From NCBI GenBank assembly GCA_021298935.1, contig JAJTHR010000086.1:1-22131 (forward strand): a DNA stretch of 22,131 nucleotides, given 5' to 3'. This document shows, in pieces, positions 1 to 6,351 of the stretch. The translations under genes were made by a program, and so were the position numbers. The notes below the pieces were generated by a model. It saw only the letters and a list, made by a program, of their open reading frames with translations. It was not told the origin of the DNA and did not search any database. Origin of the DNA: Parachlamydia sp. Its GTDB lineage: Bacteria > Chlamydiota > Chlamydiia > Chlamydiales > Parachlamydiaceae. Each line of letters begins with the position of its first letter. Positions within the stretch are counted from its first letter, which is position 1.

Positions 1-1539
1 CAAAAAGCACCCGACCAGTGGATACAGGATCCGGACGTATTGGATACGTGGTTTTCAGCGGCGCTTTGGCCGTTTGCGACGCTTGGTTGGCCTGACAAAA
101 CACCTGAACTTGATAAATTTTATCCTAATGCCGTCCTTGTGACTGGACATGATATCCTCTTTTTTTGGGTCGCCCGCATGCTCGCCATGGGCAATTACGC
201 CATGGGACAGCCCCCCTTCCCGCAAACATTCCTGCATGGCCTGATTTACGGCAAATCGTACTGGCGGGAAAATCCGGAAGGCGGCATCGAATATGCCCCC
301 GAGGATGAACGCTTGCAATATGATTTGGGCAAACCGGTCCCCAAAGAAGTCTTTTCCAAATGGGAAAAAATGTCGAAGTCAAAAGGCAATATCATCGACC
401 CTCTTGAAATGATCGACATGTACGGTACCGATGCCGTACGCATGGCCCTTTGCGCCAGCGCTACCCAAGCGCGCCAAATCGACCTTGACAGGCGTCGCTT
501 TGAAGAATACAAAAACTTTGCGAACAAAATGTGGAATGGCGCTAGATTCGTACTCATGAACCTGGAAGGGAACGAGCAGCAAAATACCCTGCCCCTCACC
601 GCCGAGGCCTTTTCACAAGGGCTGGATGAATCCCTCCTGACTCTTGAGGACCGTTGGATCCTCTCAAAGTTGGGAGCTACGGTTAAAAATGTCAATGCCC
701 ACCTTGCTAACTACCACTTCGATCAGGCAGCACTGGAGGCCTACGATTTCTTTTGGAAAGAGTTTTGCGCCTATTATCTTGAAGTCACCAAGCCGGCCCT
801 CTTCGGCAAGCTTGGCACTCCGCAAGAGCGCCTCAATAAACAAAAGCTGCTTGTCATTGTTTTGTGTCAGGCCATTCGCCTGATGCACCCCATGGCCCCC
901 TTCATTACAGAGGAACTCTTTCATGCCCTAAAAGCGCGCTTGGAAGGAATTACATTAGTTGAAGGCATCGACCCCTATACAAAAGAGTGCATCATTGCTT
1001 TGCAAAAAACCGCCTGCCTCATCGCCCCCTATCCAAAGGTTGTGCGTGAATCCGATTGCCATCCTGAAATTGACGCTGCCTTTGAAACGCTTGAACAAGT
1101 CGTTTATACCATCCGTAATATCCGGGGAGAAATGAAACTGCCCCCAAGCATGGCTACAGATGTTTATATCATCGGCCAGCCCCTCGATCCGGAATGGCAG
1201 GCGGTCAAAGAAAACACGGCGATAATTCCTGCGCTCGTCCGCATCAATCGTATCATCGTCTCTACAGAAACGCCTGAGCTCGCTTTTGCCAGTACAGGAG
1301 TCTATCATGGCCTAAAAATCCTTCTCCCGCTACCTCCTGAAATGGTGGAAGCAGAAAAAACACGCCTCATAAAAGAAGAAGAAAAGATCAGTCAAAATAT
1401 CGACAAGTTGAAAAATCAACTCTCCAATCAGGAATTTTTGATGCGTGCCCCCCCTGCTGTCATTGAAAAATTAAAAATGCAAATCTCTCAGAATGAACAG
1501 GAATTGAGTGAAATCCATCAAAAAATTAAGAATTCATGA
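1..1539 (+). CDS. valS: Valine--tRNA ligase, C-terminal part (5' end outside window)
   Basis: This is a class I aminoacyl-tRNA synthetase that charges tRNA(Val) with valine in the cytoplasm. The frame is open from base 1, and 512 residues lie in the window. They include the late Rossmann-fold catalytic region (DVLDTWFSAALWPFATLGWP, with the ILFFWVARM helix downstream). The KMSKS signature, which binds ATP and stabilises the transition state, is at bases 367-381, followed by GTDAVRMAL. After about residue 205 comes the helical anticodon-binding domain (LEDRWILSKL onward). The last ~65 residues are charged and helical, matching the C-terminal coiled-coil arm typical of bacterial ValS. Bacterial ValS is usually about 880-950 aa, so slightly more than half is present. 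No frameshift is visible. Its GC content is clearly higher than that of the genes that follow. Confidence 0.97.
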   Translation, partial: QKAPDQWIQDPDVLDTWFSAALWPFATLGWPDKTPELDKFYPNAVLVTGHDILFFWVARMLAMGNYAMGQPPFPQTFLHGLIYGKSYWRENPEGGIEYAPEDERLQYDLGKPVPKEVFSKWEKMSKSKGNIIDPLEMIDMYGTDAVRMALCASATQARQIDLDRRRFEEYKNFANKMWNGARFVLMNLEGNEQQNTLPLTAEAFSQGLDESLLTLEDRWILSKLGATVKNVNAHLANYHFDQAALEAYDFFWKEFCAYYLEVTKPALFGKLGTPQERLNKQKLLVIVLCQAIRLMHPMAPFITEELFHALKARLEGITLVEGIDPYTKECIIALQKTACLIAPYPKVVRESDCHPEIDAAFETLEQVVYTIRNIRGEMKLPPSMATDVYIIGQPLDPEWQAVKENTAIIPALVRINRIIVSTETPELAFASTGVYHGLKILLPLPPEMVEAEKTRLIKEEEKISQNIDKLKNQLSNQEFLMRAPPAVIEKLKMQISQNEQELSEIHQKIKNS

Positions 1540-1568
1540 ATTTTTCATAAATTTTTTTGATGAAAAAG

Positions 1569-1597
1569 TTGACTAAATTAAATTGTTGATATATAAA
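1569..1597 (+). promoter_or_regulatory. Sigma70-type promoter for the precursor peptide gene
   Basis: A -35 box TTGACT (1569-1574) is separated by exactly 17 bp from a -10 box TATAAA (1592-1597). Both are close to the housekeeping consensus and sit in an AT-rich gap between valS and the small gene at 1640. Transcription would start near 1604 and leave a leader of about 35 nt carrying the ribosome binding site. This suggests the small gene is expressed on its own rather than by read-through from valS. Confidence 0.6.
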
Positions 1598-1628
1598 CTA
1601 TGCCTTTGTTGATTCCATAAACTAAAAA

Positions 1629-1634
1629 GAGGAG
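1629..1634 (+). promoter_or_regulatory. Ribosome binding site of the precursor peptide gene
   Basis: GAGGAG lies 5 nt upstream of the ATG at 1640. It is a strong Shine-Dalgarno match and contrasts with the dehydratase gene downstream, which has none. Strong translation of the small ORF fits a precursor peptide that must be made in excess over its modifying enzyme. Confidence 0.75.
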
Positions 1635-1639
1635 TTATT

Positions 1640-1909
1640 ATGGACATTGTAGGATTAAGAACACAACTTGCGTTCACAACTGAATTAAAAAATTACAGAA
1701 AAGATGAAAGTAAGGATGAGTTAAAAGGAATTAGATTATCAGTTACAAATCCACAAGACTTATTAATGCCTTGCAAAATGCAAAGTAAACAATATTTCGA
1801 TCTGAATTCAGAAGAAAATTTTTATGGAGTGGATGTGCGTTATCTTTCAAATAAAGTTAATGACCTTGATATTCCACTAAGTGATACAGTAGGCGGTTCG
1901 TGTGGTTAA
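1640..1909 (+). CDS. Candidate RiPP (lanthipeptide-like) precursor peptide, 89 aa
   Basis: This small hydrophilic protein lies directly upstream of a LanB dehydratase gene, with its own promoter, strong ribosome binding site and terminator. Position and regulation are what is expected of a lanthipeptide precursor. The sequence was not recognised as a known family. Residues 1-50 are charged and leader-like. FDLN at residues 53-56 resembles the FNLD-type box of class I leaders that LanB and LanC bind. The C-terminus is unusual: LSDTVGGSCG, with a double glycine two residues before Cys88. The only other cysteine is Cys45. Ser/Thr residues are scattered rather than clustered, so no classical Ser/Thr/Cys-rich core is obvious. 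The modified part may be the last ~13 residues (S81, T83, S87, C88) or the region after FDLN. It is probably a genuine gene. Its role as LanB substrate is inferred from context. Confidence 0.6.
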   Translation: MDIVGLRTQLAFTTELKNYRKDESKDELKGIRLSVTNPQDLLMPCKMQSKQYFDLNSEENFYGVDVRYLSNKVNDLDIPLSDTVGGSCG

Positions 1910-1917
1910 TAACCACA
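1901..1917. repeat. Short palindrome spanning the precursor stop codon
   Basis: TGTGGTTA (1901-1908) and TAACCACA (1910-1917) are perfect 8-bp inverted arms around a single central base, covering the last codons and stop of the small gene. With a one-base centre it makes a poor RNA hairpin. It could be a protein-binding operator-like palindrome, or could assist the terminator 12 bp further on. Function is unknown. Confidence 0.35.
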
Positions 1918-1928
1918 TTACCTAAAAT

Positions 1929-1965
1929 AAATGGCTTCTTTAGGAAGCCATTTTTATTTTATTTT
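1929..1965 (+). terminator. Intrinsic terminator/attenuator between precursor and dehydratase genes
   Basis: A 10-bp perfect stem, AAATGGCTTC (1929-1938) with GAAGCCATTT (1944-1953) around the loop TTTAG, runs straight into a T-rich tract interrupted only by single A residues. It lies between the small gene and the LanB gene, whose ATG follows at 1971. Such a leaky terminator would give much precursor transcript and little enzyme transcript, the usual stoichiometry in RiPP operons. No separate promoter for the LanB gene is evident, so read-through is the likely source of its mRNA. Confidence 0.8.
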
Positions 1966-1970
1966 ATTAA

Positions 1971-4900
1971 ATGAAAAATTTTAAATTTAAACCTGCCTCT
2001 TTCCTTCTATTACGTATTCCATCATGGTCAATTAACAAATTTGATCTTTTTTCAAATAGTGACTCTGAATACATTTTTGAAATTTATTCCCAAAATGAAG
2101 ATTTAAGAGAAGCTATTTCAATCGCTTCCCCTTCGCTTTCAAATTCACTAAATAAAAAAACACGTAATAAGCAAGAGATAAAAAGTTTATCTAATTATAT
2201 CTCACGCATGATGAATAGAGCAACTCCATTTGGAATGTTTTCTTTTATTTCCATGGCATCCTGGGGGCAAAATACAACAATTAAATGCGATGGTGGGTTG
2301 CTATCAAAAAAAGCTCTATTTGACATTGAATGGACCTATGAGGTCATAAAAAAGATATATCAATGTGATACAAATTTGCTTTCTTTACCAATTAGAACTA
2401 ATCCCTTAGTACAGCTATGTGGGGACAGATTCCAAGTTGATTACTTACGAGGTATGAATGAAGTCCAATCAAAAATCATTTCGATTCGCGCTTCTTTTTT
2501 AATTAACTTTATTTTGAAACAAACGATAAAATGTGTCACTGTCAATCAAATTATATTACAACTCCAAAAAGAAATTCCTAATCTTCAACAAGACAAAACT
2601 CTCGCTGTTGTTCGACAACTTCTTTCCCAGCAATTTCTTTTACCAGGCATTCTCCCCTCCCTTTTAAATCCCTCTCCTATAGATAGTCTACTTCCTTATG
2701 TTTCTTTAGTCCCCGGATTGAAGTCTTTATGTAATGAAATAGATGAATATAACGAGCTGCCTATCGGACAAGGAGAAAAAAAACTCAACTCGTTGCAAGA
2801 AAAAATGGCAGAAATTGTTGAGACTCCTACATATTTGCAGGTTAACACAATCTATAAAGAGAAAGAATTTCGACTATCTGAAAATGTTTTATTTGAATTA
2901 TCAAATAGCCTCCATTTTCTTTTTGATATTTCGTCTTTCCAGCATTCAGCGATAAATTTAGCATCCTATCATGCCAATTTTATCGAAAAATATGGTGAAT
3001 TTAGAATTGTGCCTTTGCTTGAATTATTAAATGATGAAAAAGGACTTGGATCTTTGTTTGAAAGTCCATCTCCACCGCTTCAAAATACACCATGGACAAA
3101 CTGGCTCCATGAGCAATGGCAAGATTGCCTGATTAGCAAAAAAAAAGAACTCGTTCTTACTGAAAAGATGATTGAGCCTTTTTTAAATCAAAAAAATGAC
3201 AATAAAATGGTGCCACTTTCTTTTGATGTCATTTGTAATATTATCTCCGATTCAAACGAAGAAATAGATGCCGGAAAGTTTCTCATTTTAATTAAAATGA
3301 TAACTAAGGAAGGTGGAAATGTTTTTGGTAGATTTTTAGATATATTAGGAGAAAAAGCAAAAAAAGAAATTGCTAATTTTTTTGCAGAAGAGGAAAAATT
3401 AGAGCCTGAATCCCTTTTTGTTGAGCTTTCTTATTTACCTACTAAAATTCATACTGGCAATGTCGCGATCAATCCTTTGCTAAGAAGTTATCACCTTGAT
3501 ATTGAATCGAATGAAAAGAAAGAAGGATCTATTGCTTTAGAAGATATTTATGTCGGTGCGAGTACTTCAAATTTTTATTTAACAGACCGAGAGTGCAAGT
3601 ATAATATTATTACACGATCAAATAATCTATGCAGCTCTTACTATGCCCCACCCCCCTTAAAATTTATGCGTTATGTGACATTTTCACAACATCCATCAAT
3701 TTCACTTTTTGAATGGGGCAATTTTAAAGATACTGCTTCTTTTTTACCACGAGTTCGTCTGGGAAAGACAGTCCTTTCACCTGCTCAATGGAATATCAAC
3801 CCGAATGCTTATTTAGGAGTATCAACCGAAAGAAGTATTTTTCTATTTCAGCAATGGGCAGATAAATGGGAATTGCCGGAGAGATTTAATGTCATTCATG
3901 CTGATCAACACCTTTTAATGAATAGAAAAAATCCTAAACACATTGCGGAATTAGCTCGTAAACTTAAAAATGGTGTAAAACTAACGTTGGCTGAAAATCT
4001 TGATAAAGCTTGGGTGAATGGAAAAAATGGAAAACATAGTTGTGAAATTTGTGTCCCTTTTGTTAGGTCATCGGTTAATAACAGTCAAAATCGAAAATCT
4101 GTTCCTTTTAATAAAAATGCTGATTATGTGAGAGATAAATTACCCGGTAGCGAATGGATTTATTTTAAACTTTTTTTAAATGATAATAGAATGAACGACT
4201 TCTTGGTCGGCTATCTATTTAATTATATTGAAATATGGCGAGAAAAAGGTATTATCCAAGAATGGTTTATCGTTCGTTATTCTAATCCCAAATCGCATCT
4301 ACGATTAAGGCTACTTCTTTCATCAAATATTTACTTATCCGATGTCTTGATTAATTTTGAAGAAAAATTCAAAACTTGGACTCAAGAAAATTGGTTAAGC
4401 GATATTTTCATTTCAAAGTATGAAAGAGAAATTGAGCGGTATGGTGGTGTTGAAATGATTCAACACGCAGAAACATTTTTTTTCTATGATACTCTTTCAA
4501 TAGGAATTATTCTTCGTTCACTTTTAATGAAAAACATTTTAACTGAACCTATCATTATATTTTCTTTATCTATTATAAATTTTCTTCGTAATTGGGGTTT
4601 TAATGAACATCAAATGCTCTCTTTTTTAAATGAATTCAGCATTGATGAGGCTGAATTAAAAGGCTTTCGTACACATAAAAGCCAATTAGTCAACTTGTTA
4701 AAAGCTCTAAGCCTAAATAATATTGACATACCAGAAATCAAAATGATGCAAAATATGTCAAAAATAGCATTTGAAGGGATCAATTTATTTTCTCAATACG
4801 CAAAAAATATATTAGAACAGAATCAAATAAATTCAATCATTAAAAGTTTTTTACATATGCATTGCAACCGTTTGGGGTGCACAGGAAAAACTGAAATGCA

Positions 4901-4994
4901 GGCCAAATTATATGCTAGAAAGGCTATCTCTGTTATATTAAATGATAAATCCAATTCAAGTATGCAAGAAATTAAGCTTCAATTTTCCAATTAA
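1971..4994 (+). CDS. Class I lanthipeptide dehydratase, LanB type (full length)
   Basis: LanB enzymes use glutamyl-tRNA to glutamylate Ser/Thr of a precursor peptide and then eliminate glutamate to give dehydroalanine/dehydrobutyrine. The 1007 residues match the full-length architecture. The N-terminal glutamylation domain starts with FKPASFLLLRIPSW and carries the hallmark RATPFG at 83-88 (equivalent to the essential Arg/Thr around 87-89 of NisB). The C-terminal elimination (SpaB_C/thiopeptide-type) domain begins near LPGSEWIYFKL at 724. It carries VRYSNPKSHLRLR with Arg769, and ends with HMHCNR at 962-967, which corresponds to the elimination His961 region of NisB. Key residues therefore look intact. 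The start is fixed by homology at 1971, yet the bases before it (a T/A tract from the terminator) contain no Shine-Dalgarno. The gene is very AT-rich compared with valS. The 3' end overlaps the convergent MATE gene by 39 bp. No LanC cyclase is in the window, so the product may be a dehydrated, non-lanthionine peptide, or the cyclase is elsewhere. Confidence 0.9.
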   Translation: MKNFKFKPASFLLLRIPSWSINKFDLFSNSDSEYIFEIYSQNEDLREAISIASPSLSNSLNKKTRNKQEIKSLSNYISRMMNRATPFGMFSFISMASWGQNTTIKCDGGLLSKKALFDIEWTYEVIKKIYQCDTNLLSLPIRTNPLVQLCGDRFQVDYLRGMNEVQSKIISIRASFLINFILKQTIKCVTVNQIILQLQKEIPNLQQDKTLAVVRQLLSQQFLLPGILPSLLNPSPIDSLLPYVSLVPGLKSLCNEIDEYNELPIGQGEKKLNSLQEKMAEIVETPTYLQVNTIYKEKEFRLSENVLFELSNSLHFLFDISSFQHSAINLASYHANFIEKYGEFRIVPLLELLNDEKGLGSLFESPSPPLQNTPWTNWLHEQWQDCLISKKKELVLTEKMIEPFLNQKNDNKMVPLSFDVICNIISDSNEEIDAGKFLILIKMITKEGGNVFGRFLDILGEKAKKEIANFFAEEEKLEPESLFVELSYLPTKIHTGNVAINPLLRSYHLDIESNEKKEGSIALEDIYVGASTSNFYLTDRECKYNIITRSNNLCSSYYAPPPLKFMRYVTFSQHPSISLFEWGNFKDTASFLPRVRLGKTVLSPAQWNINPNAYLGVSTERSIFLFQQWADKWELPERFNVIHADQHLLMNRKNPKHIAELARKLKNGVKLTLAENLDKAWVNGKNGKHSCEICVPFVRSSVNNSQNRKSVPFNKNADYVRDKLPGSEWIYFKLFLNDNRMNDFLVGYLFNYIEIWREKGIIQEWFIVRYSNPKSHLRLRLLLSSNIYLSDVLINFEEKFKTWTQENWLSDIFISKYEREIERYGGVEMIQHAETFFFYDTLSIGIILRSLLMKNILTEPIIIFSLSIINFLRNWGFNEHQMLSFLNEFSIDEAELKGFRTHKSQLVNLLKALSLNNIDIPEIKMMQNMSKIAFEGINLFSQYAKNILEQNQINSIIKSFLHMHCNRLGCTGKTEMQAKLYARKAISVILNDKSNSSMQEIKLQFSN

Positions 4995-6275
4995 CCATCT
5001 TGTGCGTAAAAAATAAAATACCGCCATACTTATATAAAGGAATGATAAAAGCAGCCAAAAATACTGTGGGGGGAAATTATATAATTCCATAAAGATATAT
5101 ATGAAACAATAACCAGTTATCCAATTCATTAATCCCATAAATAGAGTGAAGGTCGTATCTTTGAAGGCCAAAATATAGCTAACTGGTAAATATGAAAATA
5201 TGTAAAAAGTTGAGCAAAACCAAACACCTGTTAAAATAGTTTTTATTACATTGGACTCAAGATTAACTGTTGGGAATAAAGCATGAAAAGTCCAATCAGG
5301 AAATATAAGTAAATTAATACTTAAAGACAGGACTGCTATAATTGCTAGTACCGTTCCAGGAAGAAAGGCTGGATAAAGATTTTTAAAATTTTTAGATCCA
5401 ATTATCTGAGATACTACTGTCATTTGAGCAGAACACAAGGATTCGGCAAAAAATGAAATAAACAAAAAGAATGTTCCGCCAATGGATAGGTATAATAGAT
5501 AGCTATCTCCTTTTTTTGCCATAAAATAAGTAATCGCTCCCCAGCAAGCCATTGTTAGAATTTTATTCATGGCCCTCAAAATTCCAGGTTGAATACATTC
5601 CCAAAATAAAAATATTTCAAATTTACAACGCCTTGTATCAAATATTTTATTATTTTTTTTATTCAGAAAAATAAATAGTAGTGTTGAGCAGAATCCTATT
5701 TGAGTGATGAAATTACTATATGCTCCTCCCATTAAACCCAAACCTGGAATCCATTTCCAGCCAAAAATAAGGGCATAACCAACTGGCAGTTTAATTAGAT
5801 GAAAAAAAATTGTAGTAAAAAAAATTATCCATGTTTTGCCTTGACCTAAAAAAAAGCAAGTAAGGGCGGTGCCTAAGGGGAAAAGAAAACTAATTGCCAA
5901 AAGAAAATAATAATATGGCAAAACAATTTGTTCTATTGTGGTCCCATTAAAATAAAATTTTCCGTATAAATACCCGGCCGGTATTACAATTATTGTAGAT
6001 AGCACAGAAAACCAAATAAATTGCCAAATTCCTGGTCCAATTTTTTTTAAATTTTTTTCGCCATACCAATTTCCAACAAATACTTGAGCCATCATTGTCA
6101 ATGAAACTAAGGCTAGTTGAAAAATTTGAATCGCATAAAAAGCACTTATTGAGGCTTCCATATCTTCAGGTGACAGGCTAGCTAACAAAATTTTTTCCAC
6201 AGCTGGAAAAAGATTTGTTGAAAATGTCATTAAAGAAATTGGCAAAAATAATAGGAAAAATTGTTTAAAGCCCAT
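4956..6275 (-). CDS. MATE-family multidrug/toxin efflux transporter
   Basis: This is an inner-membrane Na+ or H+ antiporter-type exporter of the multi-antimicrobial extrusion family. The protein has 439 residues, close to the family's ~450, and about twelve hydrophobic segments. The first two (FFLLFLPISLMTFSTNLFP and FQLALVSLTMMAQVFVGNWYG) have the usual MATE spacing around the LSPEDMEASISAFYA loop. The start is supported by GGAG 5 nt upstream (6281-6284). It lies 76 bp downstream of the SBP-fusion gene on the same strand and may be co-transcribed with it. It faces the LanB gene, with 39 bp of overlapping coding sequence and no terminator between them. It is AT-rich like the LanB gene, so the two may have arrived together. 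It could export the LanB-modified peptide or give self-resistance. That is inference, since MATE proteins are not the usual lanthipeptide exporters. Confidence 0.85.
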   Translation of the reverse strand: MGFKQFFLLFLPISLMTFSTNLFPAVEKILLASLSPEDMEASISAFYAIQIFQLALVSLTMMAQVFVGNWYGEKNLKKIGPGIWQFIWFSVLSTIIVIPAGYLYGKFYFNGTTIEQIVLPYYYFLLAISFLFPLGTALTCFFLGQGKTWIIFFTTIFFHLIKLPVGYALIFGWKWIPGLGLMGGAYSNFITQIGFCSTLLFIFLNKKNNKIFDTRRCKFEIFLFWECIQPGILRAMNKILTMACWGAITYFMAKKGDSYLLYLSIGGTFFLFISFFAESLCSAQMTVVSQIIGSKNFKNLYPAFLPGTVLAIIAVLSLSINLLIFPDWTFHALFPTVNLESNVIKTILTGVWFCSTFYIFSYLPVSYILAFKDTTFTLFMGLMNWITGYCFIYIFMELYNFPPQYFWLLLSFLYISMAVFYFLRTRWLIGKLKLNFLHT

Positions 6276-6351
6276 TATTACTCCAACTTAATTAATGTTA
6301 TTTATTAATTTGCAAATAGGTGCAGGAATTTCTTCGTAATATGGATACAGA

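Noticed and set aside
246..695. 149-codon minus-strand ORF inside valS
   Set aside because: Antisense shadow of the strongly conserved ValS coding sequence; no domain-like sequence and no start signals.
1531..1560. Terminator after valS
   Set aside because: AATTCATGAATT is a palindrome without a loop, and the neighbouring ATGAA/TTCAT stem is only 5 bp of A/T pairs; too weak to call.
1890..1965. Frameshift hypothesis that would extend the small peptide past GGSCG
   Set aside because: The other open frame runs through the terminator hairpin and encodes Phe/Lys-rich sequence with no Cys-rich core, so the annotated stop is more credible.
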